Shown: in pieces, positions 14,445-22,619 of the stretch
How positions within the stretch are numbered: position 1 is the stretch's first letter
Layout of the letters: each line of letters starts with the position of its first letter
Assembly (NCBI GenBank): GCA_036525795.1
Contig: DATCZS010000121.1
Location: 1-25,116 of the forward strand
Reading direction: 5' to 3'
Source of the DNA: DATCZS01 sp036525795
Lineage (GTDB): Bacteria > Actinomycetota > Acidimicrobiia > Spongiisociales > ZC4RG35
DNA length: 25,116 nucleotides
Notes under the pieces: generated by a model
What the model saw: the letters and a program-made list of their open reading frames with translations, nothing else
What the model was told of the DNA's origin: nothing
Databases searched by the model: none
Made by a program: the position numbers and the translations under genes

Positions 14445-15516
14445 CAGGGTGGGACTCGGCATCGTCGGACTGGGGAGGTGGGCCAACGCCCACGCCAGGG
14501 CCGCCGCCCGATCGGAGTCGGTCCGGATCGTCAACTGTTACGCGCGCACCGAGGAGACGCGCAGGGCGTATGCCGCCGCGCACGCCGTCGAGCGGACGGC
14601 TGCCTCCTTCGAGGCGCTTGTGGCCGACCCGGCCGTGGAGGCTGTGGTCGTTTCGACTCCGAACGACCTTCATGCCGACCAGGTGGCGGCGGTGGCGGCG
14701 GCGGGAAAGCCGGTGCTGGTCGACAAGCCGCTGGCGGTGGACGTCGCCGAGGGTCTCGAACTGCTTCGGAAGGTGACGGCCGCCGGTGTCCCGGTGGGAA
14801 CCGCCCATCACGCCCGGCGGCTGGCGGGGCACCGCGCCGCCCGTGAGTGGATCGACTCCGGAAGTGCGGGCGACGTGCGGCTGGCGTCCGGCGACTTCTC
14901 CAACAACCGGGGCGCCCACATGAAGCCAGACGCATGGCACCGTTCGGCGCGGGGCTCGGAGGCCGGCGTGCTCATCCAGGTCGGCATCCATCAGGTCGAC
15001 GTGATGCTCTACCTGCTCGGTCCGGTGGCCGGGGTCAACGCCCGCTTCGAATACGGGGCGCTCGGCCCGACCATGCCGGATGCGGCAGCGGTGACGATGA
15101 CCCACACCTCCGGGGCGGTATCGGTGGTCACCAGCAGCTGGACCACTCCCAGTCACTACCGGACCGATGTGCTGGCCACGGGCGGCAACATGTCCTTCCG
15201 CCTGGATCATGGCCACTGGACGAACGGCGATGTCGACGACCACGGCGAGTTGGTCCTCGATCCCACAGACGGCGATCGCCGGCCGTACCCGGTGTCCAAG
15301 GGGGACCCTCTCCGCGATCAGCTCGACGAACTGGGGCGGGCGGCGCGGTCGGGGACGCCCATGTCGGTCGACGTGCCTGCAGGCCTGCGGGCGGTGGCTG
15401 TCGTCGAGGCGTCTGTGCTGTCGGCGCGCCGCGGTGGAGCTCCGGTATCGATCGAAGAACTGGTCTTGGAATCGGGCGGCAGCGAGCGGGAGGCGGCGCT
15501 GCTGCTCTCATCCTGA
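14437..15516 (+). CDS. Gfo/Idh/MocA-family oxidoreductase (second copy)
   Basis: A 359-residue NAD(P)-dependent oxidoreductase, the same length as the copy at 729-1808 but clearly diverged. It has the Rossmann motif GLGRWA (11-16), the catalytic Lys in DKP (96-98, a common variant of EKP), and an intact active-site helix QVGIHQVD (181-188) with His185. The catalytic pair is therefore complete here, unlike in the first copy. I chose GTG at 14437, with GGAG ten bases upstream and an overlap with the IclR stop; GTG at 14431 is nearly as good. Family substrates are sugars, inositols and related polyols. Its presence in a decarboxylase operon suggests a hydroxylated, perhaps sugar-acid-like, compound. 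Confidence 0.88.
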   Translation: MADRVGLGIVGLGRWANAHARAAARSESVRIVNCYARTEETRRAYAAAHAVERTAASFEALVADPAVEAVVVSTPNDLHADQVAAVAAAGKPVLVDKPLAVDVAEGLELLRKVTAAGVPVGTAHHARRLAGHRAAREWIDSGSAGDVRLASGDFSNNRGAHMKPDAWHRSARGSEAGVLIQVGIHQVDVMLYLLGPVAGVNARFEYGALGPTMPDAAAVTMTHTSGAVSVVTSSWTTPSHYRTDVLATGGNMSFRLDHGHWTNGDVDDHGELVLDPTDGDRRPYPVSKGDPLRDQLDELGRAARSGTPMSVDVPAGLRAVAVVEASVLSARRGGAPVSIEELVLESGGSEREAALLLSS

Positions 15517-15577
15517 AGGCACGGACGAGGACGGAACACAGGACGGCGACACAGCCGGCTGATGACAGGGAGAGGCG

Positions 15578-16417
15578 ATGAAATACGGGATCAAGACGAA
15601 CCCCCACCACACCACCTGGGAGAAGATGCTGGCCTGCTGGCAGAAGGCAGACGAGATCGAGGTGTTCGACACCGCCTGGGTGTTCGACCACTTCTACCCG
15701 ATCTTCGGGGACCCCAACGGTCCGTGTCTCGAAGGGTGGACGTCGCTGGCGGCGCTGGCGCAGGCCACCTCACGGGTGAAGGTGGGCACGATGGTCAACG
15801 GGATGCCTTACCGGCATCCTGCCATCACCGCCAACATGGCCGCCACCGTCGACATCGTCTCGAACGGTCGCTTCCAGCTGGGGCTGGGCGCCGGCTGGTA
15901 TCAGCTCGAGGCGGATGCCTACGGGATCACGCTGGGCGAGACCCTCACCGAGCGTTTCGACCGGTTCGACGAGTGCGTCGAGATCATCGTGCGGATGCTG
16001 ACGGATACCGAGACCACGTTCGAGGGCACGTACTTCACGGTCACCAATGCCCGCAACGAGCCGAAGGGCCCCCAGCAGCCGCACCCGCCGGTGGTGATCG
16101 GGGGCAGCGGGGAGAAGCGAACGCTCAGGACGGTGGCTCGATGGGCAGATCACTGGAACGCCGCCCCCATGGAGCCGGACGTGTGGCGTCACAAGGTGGC
16201 GGTGCTCGAGGGCCACTGCGCCGACATCGGCCGCAACCCGGCGGAGATCGAGAAGTCGCTGATGCTCCGATTTTCCCCCGACGACGTGGCGGGCTTCGAC
16301 GAACAGCTTCGCAAGGCGACGGACATGGGGGTGGACACGGCCATCGCCAACCTTCCCAGCCCGCACAATCCCGACCATGTGGAGATGGTGGCCGAGGCGA
16401 TCTCGCGCATGTCCTGA
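15578..16417 (+). CDS. Luciferase-like (LLM class) flavin- or F420-dependent oxidoreductase (first copy)
   Basis: A 279-residue TIM-barrel protein of the bacterial luciferase superfamily. Visible hallmarks are the N-terminal strand MKYGIKTNPH, WVFDHF, the segment RVKVGTMVNGMPYRHPAITA, the GRFQLGLGAGWYQLEADAYG motif, and PPVVIGGSGEKRTLRTVARWADHWN near the C-terminus. Members use FMNH2 with O2 to monooxygenate or desulfonate (SsuD-like), or use coenzyme F420 for hydride transfer. The cofactor cannot be settled by eye, though F420 is likely if this is an actinobacterium. The ATG has AGGGAGAGG immediately upstream and follows the Gfo/Idh stop by 61 bases that hold nothing else I can identify. It is the last gene of the operon; a palindromic element follows. 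Confidence 0.88.
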   Translation: MKYGIKTNPHHTTWEKMLACWQKADEIEVFDTAWVFDHFYPIFGDPNGPCLEGWTSLAALAQATSRVKVGTMVNGMPYRHPAITANMAATVDIVSNGRFQLGLGAGWYQLEADAYGITLGETLTERFDRFDECVEIIVRMLTDTETTFEGTYFTVTNARNEPKGPQQPHPPVVIGGSGEKRTLRTVARWADHWNAAPMEPDVWRHKVAVLEGHCADIGRNPAEIEKSLMLRFSPDDVAGFDEQLRKATDMGVDTAIANLPSPHNPDHVEMVAEAISRMS

Positions 16418-16432
16418 TCCGGGGCGTCGTTT

Positions 16433-16501
16433 CTCCCCCTCTTGGGGGGAGTCCCGCCGGAGGCGGGGAGGGGGGCTCTTGGGCCCCCAAAGGGGGAGGA
16501 G
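16433..16501 (+). repeat. REP-like palindromic element, copy A, between convergent operons
   Basis: Three stems lie in tandem: CTCCCCC/GGGGGAG (16433-16439 and 16445-16451), CCCGCC/GGCGGG around GGA (16453-16467), and TTGGG/CCCAA (16479-16490). A further G-run (16492-16496) could pair with the C-run before it. The first two stems and the GAGG plus G-run that follows share their layout with copy B at 25002-25060. It fills the gap between two convergent gene ends and could end transcription from both sides. Element identity is inferred from structure. Confidence 0.6.
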
Positions 16502-16510
16502 ACGGCGTGC

Positions 16511-18844
16511 CTACTCCTGCAACAGCTCCGGTGCGTCGTGGGCTCTCACCCTCGGTGGCTCACCGGCGTAGCGCTCCACCTCGACCAGGCAGGTCTGGGC
16601 GGCAGGGCCCTGGGCGAGAGACGACGTGCCGGCGTCCCGGGTGAGGACATTGGGGTTTCCGGCGCGGCACAGGCCGCCGGGTTCGACCGGGTCCCACCAG
16701 GCGCCGGTCGGCATCTGCACCACGCCTGGCATCAGGTCGTCTCTGATGCGGAGGGAGGCCAGACACGCTCCCCGATCGTTGAACACCCGCACCAGGTCTC
16801 CGTCTGACAGCCCGCGCGAGGCGGCGTCGGAGGGGTGGATCCCGACCGGCTCGCGACCGTCGACCTTGCCGTCGAGGCTGGTCTCGCCGTGATCCCACTG
16901 GGAGTGGAGCCGTGTCTTGGGCTGATTGGTGATCAGGTGGAGCGGGAAGCCGGCGGCGTTGCCGATCCACTCGGCCGGTTCCATCCAGGCGGGGTGAGCG
17001 GGGCAGTCGTCGTATCCGAACGACCCGATGGCGTCCGACCCGATCTCGATCCGGCCGGAGGGCGTCCGCAGCGGCGCTCCGGCGGGGTCGGCCCTGAAGG
17101 CGGCGAGCGCCGACGTCGGGCGCTCGATCCACTCGGACGGGATCTGGAAGTGGCCCACCCGCCGCAACTCGTCGAAGTCCGGGTACTGCGGGTGCCGGTC
17201 GTGGAAGCGACCGTAGAGGTGGGCGAGCCACTCGATGGTCGAGCGTCCCTCGGTGAATCGCTCGCCGGCCCCGAGGCGGCGGGACAGATCGGAGAAGATG
17301 TCGTAGTCGTTTCTCGCTTCGCCGACCGGTTCGATCACCTGCTCCATCCAGAAGATGAAGTCGTCGATCGCGCTCCCGCCGATGTCGACGCGCTCCAGCG
17401 GCGTGGTGGCGGGAAGCACGATGTCGGCATGGCGGGAGAGCGGGTTCCAGAACGGCTCGTGAACCACGATGGTGTCTGGGCGCTGCCAGGCCTCGGCGAG
17501 TCGGTTGAGGTCCTGGTGATGATGGAACGGGTTGCCTCCCGCCCAGTAGACCAGGCGGGTGTCCGGGTAGGTGAGCCGGCGCCCGTCGTAGTCGAACTGC
17601 TCGCCGGGTGACTCGAGAAGGTCGGTGATCCTGGCGACCGGGATGAAGTCGGACACCGGATTGGGGCCGCGGGCGAACCGCGGCAGCGAGTGATGTGGAA
17701 TGCCGTTGCCGATGAGCCCGGTGGCGCCGTATCCGTACCCCACCCCTCCGCCGGGCAGGCCGATCTGGCCCAGCGTCGCCGCCAGCGCCGCTGCCATCCA
17801 GTACGGCTGTTCGCCGTGATCGCAGCGCTGCACCGACCAGCTGCACGTGACGAGCGTGCGGGCCCCGGCCATCTCCAGTGCCAGCGATCTGATGCGCCCC
17901 GGGTCGATGCCGGCGATCTCCCCGGCCCAGCGCGCCGACTTGGCGATGCCGTCTGTCTCTCCGAGCAGGTAGCCGCGAAGCCGGTCCCATCCGACGCAGT
18001 GTGTGGCGAGGAATCCCTCGTCGGCCCTTCCATCGACGAGCACGCTGTGGGCCAGCCCGAGCATCACCGCCGTGTCGGTGTTGGGCCGCAGCGGGATCCA
18101 CTCGGCGTCGATCGTGTCTGGCATGTCTTCGCGGAGCGGAGACAGGTTCACGAACCGCACCCCGCGGTCCCGGCAGGTCTCCAGCCGGGATCCGAACAGA
18201 TGCCTCCCCTGTCCGCCGTTCTGCACCTGGCTGTTCTTGAACGCCATCCCGCCGAAGCTCACCACCAGGTCGCTGTGCCCGGCGATCTCATCGAGGGTCG
18301 GCTGGGCCTGGAACATGTCCTCGAGCGACATCCCGAACACGTGGGGGACGATCACCTCGCCGGCGGCGAACGAGTAGGTGTTGACCCGGTCGGTGAACCC
18401 TCCGACGGAGGCGAGGAAGCGGTGGAGCTGGCTCTGTGCGTGGTGGAATCGTCCGGCACTCGCCCAGCCGTAGCTGCCCCCGTAGATCGCCTGGTTGCCG
18501 TGCGTCGTGCGGACTCGGTCGATCTCTGCCGCCACCAGGTCGAGGGCGACCTCCCAGTCCACTTCCACGAATGGCTCGTGGCCCCTTCGCCCCCGGCCGG
18601 ACCCCGGTCCGTGCCGGTACCAGCTCTCCCTGATCGCCGGTCGCATCACCCGGCTCTTCCTCACCGCTTTGAGGGACTGGCCGATGGGAGAGGGGTCGGG
18701 ATCCTTGGCGAAGGCATGGACTGCGGTGATCTCCTGGCCGTCGGTCTCGACCTCGTATGCACCCCAGTTGGTGAGGGTCAGGCGGCGTGGGATGGTCTGG
18801 CTCCTTTTCCGGCTGTGGTCAGAACAGTCCCGCCGTTCCGCCAC
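16511..18844 (-). CDS. Molybdopterin oxidoreductase of the BisC/TorA/DMSO-reductase subfamily
   Basis: A bis-MGD molybdoenzyme of up to 777 residues, expected to reduce S-oxides or N-oxides. It begins LTLTNWGAYEVE...DPDPSPIGQ, typical of the BisC/TorA group, with no N-terminal 4Fe-4S Cys motif. GGSYGWASAGRFHHAQ provides the Tyr125 and Trp127 that line the DMSO reductase site; Ser158 in TYSFAAGEV lies 33 residues after Tyr125, the same spacing as Tyr114 to the Mo-ligand Ser147 in Rhodobacter DMSO reductase. There is no Tat signal, so it is probably cytoplasmic like BisC. The only canonical start is GTG at 18844, which overlaps the SDR by 26 bases and lacks a ribosome site. AAAAGGAG sits seven bases before an ATC at 18793 that would give 760 residues, so the true start is unsettled. 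It is the last gene of the CoA operon. Confidence 0.92.
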   Translation of the reverse strand: MAERRDCSDHSRKRSQTIPRRLTLTNWGAYEVETDGQEITAVHAFAKDPDPSPIGQSLKAVRKSRVMRPAIRESWYRHGPGSGRGRRGHEPFVEVDWEVALDLVAAEIDRVRTTHGNQAIYGGSYGWASAGRFHHAQSQLHRFLASVGGFTDRVNTYSFAAGEVIVPHVFGMSLEDMFQAQPTLDEIAGHSDLVVSFGGMAFKNSQVQNGGQGRHLFGSRLETCRDRGVRFVNLSPLREDMPDTIDAEWIPLRPNTDTAVMLGLAHSVLVDGRADEGFLATHCVGWDRLRGYLLGETDGIAKSARWAGEIAGIDPGRIRSLALEMAGARTLVTCSWSVQRCDHGEQPYWMAAALAATLGQIGLPGGGVGYGYGATGLIGNGIPHHSLPRFARGPNPVSDFIPVARITDLLESPGEQFDYDGRRLTYPDTRLVYWAGGNPFHHHQDLNRLAEAWQRPDTIVVHEPFWNPLSRHADIVLPATTPLERVDIGGSAIDDFIFWMEQVIEPVGEARNDYDIFSDLSRRLGAGERFTEGRSTIEWLAHLYGRFHDRHPQYPDFDELRRVGHFQIPSEWIERPTSALAAFRADPAGAPLRTPSGRIEIGSDAIGSFGYDDCPAHPAWMEPAEWIGNAAGFPLHLITNQPKTRLHSQWDHGETSLDGKVDGREPVGIHPSDAASRGLSDGDLVRVFNDRGACLASLRIRDDLMPGVVQMPTGAWWDPVEPGGLCRAGNPNVLTRDAGTSSLAQGPAAQTCLVEVERYAGEPPRVRAHDAPELLQE

Positions 18845-19604
18845 CGTCGACCGAAATCGAGGTGCCGTGGATGTGGCGGGACTCTGCCAGGCACAGGAAC
18901 ACGGCCAGGTTGGCGATGTCCTCGGGTTCGGCCAGCCGTCGCACCCCCTGGCGTTCGATGATCTTCGCCTCGAACTCCTCCGGCGTCATGCCGGCCGCGT
19001 TCGATCGGGCGGCCATGAGGGCGTGGTGCCGCTCGGTCCGCGTCTGGGCGGGGTGGATCGTGTTGACGTTGACGTCGTCGCGCAGGCCCTGACCGGCCAG
19101 GGCCTTCGAGAAGTTGGCGAGCGCGGCGTTGACCGCTCCGCCGATCATCACGTCGGGAGTCGGCGTGCGGGCGAGCCCGCCGACGATGTTCACCACCGAT
19201 CCGTGGGACTCCACGAGCTGAGGCCAGAAGAGCCGGGAGAGGCGGACCGTGGCGTGAAACTTGAGGGCGAAACCGTCGAGCCAGGTGTCGTCGTCGAGTT
19301 CGAGGAACGGACCGGCCTTGGTGGCGCCGGCGCAGTTCACGAGGATGTCGGTCCGCCCGAAATCGGTCAGCACCCGCCGGTGGAGGGCTTCGCACGCTTC
19401 CGCGGTGCGGAGGTCGCCCGCCACCCATTCGACTCTCCGTCCGCTCTCCCCGCCGATGGCTTCGGAGGTGGCGGCCAGATCCTCGCTCGTGCGGGCGGCG
19501 AGCACGCAGTCGGCTCCCTCCGCCGCAAGCGCCCTGGCGATCGCCGCCCCGATGCCCTTGCTCCCCCCGGTGACCACGGCCACCTTTTCATCGAGTCTGC
19601 CCAT
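18819..19604 (-). CDS. SDR-fold protein lacking the usual catalytic Ser-Tyr-Lys triad
   Basis: A 261-residue protein of classical SDR length and layout: cofactor motif TGGSKGIG (12-19), Asp64 in AGDL, and NCAG (90-93) with ILV before it. The catalytic region is atypical. Where SDRs have the NISS serine, this protein reads NIVGG (139-143). Where YxxxK precedes AAL, it reads IGGAVNAALANFSKALA, placing Gly155 at the Tyr and Asn159 at the Lys. Such atypical SDR-like proteins exist, but normal carbonyl reduction is doubtful. The ATG at 19604 has AAGGAGG five bases upstream and overlaps the acyl-CoA synthetase end by 17 bases. The C-terminus SISVDGGGTAGLF is standard for SDRs. It may act on an acyl-CoA or bind cofactor only. 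Confidence 0.87.
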   Translation of the reverse strand: MGRLDEKVAVVTGGSKGIGAAIARALAAEGADCVLAARTSEDLAATSEAIGGESGRRVEWVAGDLRTAEACEALHRRVLTDFGRTDILVNCAGATKAGPFLELDDDTWLDGFALKFHATVRLSRLFWPQLVESHGSVVNIVGGLARTPTPDVMIGGAVNAALANFSKALAGQGLRDDVNVNTIHPAQTRTERHHALMAARSNAAGMTPEEFEAKIIERQGVRRLAEPEDIANLAVFLCLAESRHIHGTSISVDGGGTAGLF

Positions 19605-21657
19605 CTCGGCCTCCTTCTCCGACGACCAGTGCGTCGAGAATCTCCCAACGTTCACCGGTCCACGCCACCGGGTTCATCTCCAGCTGCTCGAGGCCGGACG
19701 CCACGAACCACCGACTCGTCTCCGCCACCAATCCTGCCAGGTCGTCGAGTGCTTCGTCGGATCCGCTGTGTCGTCTCAGCAGCGTCGCCAGTCCTGGCAC
19801 CCGACGAACCAGCCGGTGGGCGAGTTGCCGGGTGAGCGGCGCCGGCGCAAACCGTTCCGCCCCCAGCCCCTCGGCTGCCACCCCGCCGAGCCCGACCATC
19901 GCGGTCGGTCCGAATGCGGGTTCGTCGATCATGCCGACGATCACCTCGATGCCGGCTCGCATCCGTTCCACTCGGACACCTTCGATCGCGGCATCGGGGA
20001 TCGCGGCGGCGACGCGGCCGACGATCTGGTCGAACGCCCGCCGCGCGTGGTCCGACCCGACGATTCCCAGCACCACGCCTCCCACCTCGGTCTTGTGGGC
20101 GATCGCCGGAGAGACGATCTTCATGACGAGCTCTCCGTCCAGGTCGGAGGCCAGCCGGGCCGCCGACTCGGCGTCGGTGGCGAGGTCGCCTTCGACCACC
20201 GGGAGCCCCCATGCCGTCAGGGTCCTCTTGGCCTCGTGCTCGGTGCGGGGAATCGCATCCATGATCGCCGGCGCCGGCCGGGCCGCCGGCTCGAACGAAC
20301 CGGTGGCCAGCCGCCCCATTCCTGCCGCGGCTCGAATCGCTGCCCGCGGCTCGGTGGTGACCGGCCGGTTCGCCCCCCGCAGCATTGCGAGGCCGGTGTC
20401 GGAGACGTCGCCGGCCATCCACAGGTGTACCACCGGGGTCGGCGGGTCCAGGTCGAGGAGGCCGTCCACCCGTTCGACGGTGTGGGCGGGCGGGTGGGCG
20501 GTCGACACTGCGAGCACACAGTCGAAGTCGCCCGAGCGGGCGAACAGGTCGACAACCTGGGCGAATCGTGCCGGGCCGCCGATGATGGCGCCCATGTCGA
20601 GCGGGTTGTCGGACGAGCCCAGCTGGAGAAGTGGTTGGAGCCGGTCGCGCAGTGCCTGGCCGGGGTGGGGGAGAGCGACGCCCGCCCGCTCCGCCAGGTC
20701 GGTGAGGAGGATGGCGATTCCGCCCGAGTGGGTCACGATCCCGATCCGGTCACCTGCCGGCTTCCCGGCGCGGGCCATCACCCCCGCCACCGACAGCATC
20801 TCTTCGGGCGTCTCGGCGACGGTGACCCCGAGGGCATCGAGCACACCATCGAGGACCTTGGCGGGGGCCGCCAACGCGCCGGTGTGGGTGGACATGAGTT
20901 GCTCCCCGCGCTGACTCGTCCCGATCCGGCACGCCACCACGGGCTTGCCGGCTGCGTGGGCGCGGCGCACCGCGTCGACGAACGATGCACCGTTTCGCAC
21001 GGTCTCCATGACGAGCGCGATGGCCTTGACCTCGTCGACGTCGACCAGGGCGGTGATGCCGTCGGCCAGACCGAGGTCGGCTTCGTTGCCGGTCGAGATC
21101 GACACTGCCAGCCCGTCGCCCGCGGCGGCGGCCAGATTGTGCACGTAGCTTCCCGTGCCCCCGCTCTGGGTGACCAACCCGACCGGACCGGAGACGATCT
21201 GTTCGGGCGGGCGGTCGAGACAGGTGAGAAAGCTCGCCGCCAGACCCGTGGACGGCCGGATGATCCCGCCCGAGTTGGGGCCGAGCACCCGCACGCCGGA
21301 AGAGCGGGCGGCGCGTGCCAGTTCCGTCTGGAGACGTTCGCCTTCGCCGCCTGCCTCGGCGAAGCCGCCGGCGAACACCACCACTCCGCCGGCGCCGATC
21401 GCACCGGCCTCCTCCACGGTCGCCGGGACCGCCGCGGCCGGAATGGCACACACCACGAGATCGGGGGCTTCGGGAAGCGCCGCCAGGTTCTCGAACATCT
21501 CGACGCCCTCGACCTCGGGGACGCCGGGGTTGACCCCCCACACTGCCCCGGCGAAGCCGACCTTGCGGAGATTGGCCAGCACCCGCCCCCCGTGCTTGGC
21601 GGCGTCGGCCGACAGGCCCACGATCGCCACGGACCGGGGTGACAGCATGCGATCCAC
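19588..21657 (-). CDS. NDP-forming acyl-CoA synthetase (acetate-CoA ligase, ADP-forming, fused alpha-beta)
   Basis: A 689-residue fused enzyme that interconverts acyl-CoA plus ADP and Pi with acid, CoA and ATP in the cytoplasm. Domains in order: CoA-binding Rossmann domain starting MLSPRSVAIVG (about 4-130), ligase domains with VTQSGG (162-167), the catalytic His258 in STHTGALA, a second VTHSGGIA segment, and a C-terminal ATP-grasp domain from about residue 465 with KIVSPAIAHKTEVGGV. Length matches the fused form. I chose GTG at 21657, two bases after the luciferase-like gene's stop; an ATG three codons later is also possible. Its neighbours include a CaiB-type CoA-transferase, so CoA can be loaded or recovered in two ways. 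The acid substrate is unknown. Confidence 0.9.
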   Translation of the reverse strand: MDRMLSPRSVAIVGLSADAAKHGGRVLANLRKVGFAGAVWGVNPGVPEVEGVEMFENLAALPEAPDLVVCAIPAAAVPATVEEAGAIGAGGVVVFAGGFAEAGGEGERLQTELARAARSSGVRVLGPNSGGIIRPSTGLAASFLTCLDRPPEQIVSGPVGLVTQSGGTGSYVHNLAAAAGDGLAVSISTGNEADLGLADGITALVDVDEVKAIALVMETVRNGASFVDAVRRAHAAGKPVVACRIGTSQRGEQLMSTHTGALAAPAKVLDGVLDALGVTVAETPEEMLSVAGVMARAGKPAGDRIGIVTHSGGIAILLTDLAERAGVALPHPGQALRDRLQPLLQLGSSDNPLDMGAIIGGPARFAQVVDLFARSGDFDCVLAVSTAHPPAHTVERVDGLLDLDPPTPVVHLWMAGDVSDTGLAMLRGANRPVTTEPRAAIRAAAGMGRLATGSFEPAARPAPAIMDAIPRTEHEAKRTLTAWGLPVVEGDLATDAESAARLASDLDGELVMKIVSPAIAHKTEVGGVVLGIVGSDHARRAFDQIVGRVAAAIPDAAIEGVRVERMRAGIEVIVGMIDEPAFGPTAMVGLGGVAAEGLGAERFAPAPLTRQLAHRLVRRVPGLATLLRRHSGSDEALDDLAGLVAETSRWFVASGLEQLEMNPVAWTGERWEILDALVVGEGGRDGQTR

Positions 21658-21659
21658 GG

Positions 21660-22619
21660 TCAGCCCGCCAGTCTCGGGATCACCTCGGAGGCGAACAGTT
21701 CGAGGCTGTCGGCCTCTCCCATGTCGTAGAAGTAGAGGATCATGTCAGAGCACCCCTCCGACCGGAACTCGTCCATCATCTCGACCGCACGATCGACGGT
21801 GACAGCGAAGTGTTCGTCGGCGAACTCGGCGGGCGTGCTGTTGCGGCGCCGGGCGGCGATCGCCAGCTTCGCCTCGAGGTCGGCCTCGTCCCGTCCGATC
21901 ACCGACATCAGGTGGACCGAGCGGCCGATCTCGGAGAAGTCGCGTCCCTCCGCCTCGCAGTGTCCGGCGAGGACCTTCGACTTGTGGCGGAACGTTTCGA
22001 TGTCGCCGGAGAAGTTGGCGTAGTCGCCGTAGCGGGCGACGATCCGCAGCGTCCTCTTCTCCCCCGCGCCGGCGATCCACAGCGGGGGGTGGGGATCCTG
22101 CATCGATCGGGGCCTGGTGATCGCTCCCTCGAGCACATAGTGCTCCCCCTGGAAGTACGCCTCGTCGCTTGTCCACATCGCCTTGAGGACCTGGGCGGCC
22201 TCCTCGAGCATGTCGAGGCGGACGCCGTCCGGCGGGTACGGGTAGCCGTAGCCCTTGAACTCGTGGGTCGACCAGCCGGCGCCGATCCCCACGTCGAGGC
22301 GGCCTTTGCAGATGGCGTCGACCGACACGGCGATCTTGGCCAGGAGCGCCGGGCTGCGGTAGGGAACGCACGTGCACATCTGCCCGAGCCGCACCCGCCG
22401 GGTGGTGGCGGCCAGCGCCGCCATCAGGGTCCACGCCTCGAACACCGATTCCTGCGACGGCACCGGATGGTTGTGGAAGTGGTCGTACACCCAGATCGAG
22501 TCGTATCCGACAGCCTCGATGAGCTCGGCGGTCTCGGTGATGCGATCCCACTGCCGCTCGACGGGAACCCCCACCTGATCCATCTTCCATCCCTGCGGAA
22601 CGAACGTCCCGAATCTCAC
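21660..22619 (-). CDS. Luciferase-like (LLM class) flavin- or F420-dependent oxidoreductase (second copy)
   Basis: A 319-residue luciferase-superfamily TIM barrel, about 40 residues longer than the first copy. Shared features are RFGTFVPQGW at the N-terminus, IWVYDHFHN, RRVRLGQMCTCVPYRSPALLA, GRLDVGIGAGW, HPPLWIAGAGEKRTLRIVARYGDYANF and a C-terminal helix pair. The near-identical GSGEKRTLR/GAGEKRTLR segments suggest that both copies bind the same cofactor phosphate. The GTG start overlaps the MFS stop (GTGA) and has AGGAG six bases upstream, a clear ribosome site. Oxidation or hydride transfer on the acid or CoA thioester handled by this operon is likely; the exact reaction is unknown. Confidence 0.88.
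   Translation of the reverse strand: MRFGTFVPQGWKMDQVGVPVERQWDRITETAELIEAVGYDSIWVYDHFHNHPVPSQESVFEAWTLMAALAATTRRVRLGQMCTCVPYRSPALLAKIAVSVDAICKGRLDVGIGAGWSTHEFKGYGYPYPPDGVRLDMLEEAAQVLKAMWTSDEAYFQGEHYVLEGAITRPRSMQDPHPPLWIAGAGEKRTLRIVARYGDYANFSGDIETFRHKSKVLAGHCEAEGRDFSEIGRSVHLMSVIGRDEADLEAKLAIAARRRNSTPAEFADEHFAVTVDRAVEMMDEFRSEGCSDMILYFYDMGEADSLELFASEVIPRLAG

Noticed and set aside
16433..16501. Treating the G/C-rich repeat as a CRISPR or transposon end
   Set aside because: There is no regular spacer array, no transposase, and no target duplication; nested hairpins explain the pattern better.
19261..21642. A 793-codon open frame on the plus strand
   Set aside because: It is antisense to the SDR and the acyl-CoA synthetase, both of which have full family motifs; its translation is His/Arg/Gly-rich with no recognisable domain.
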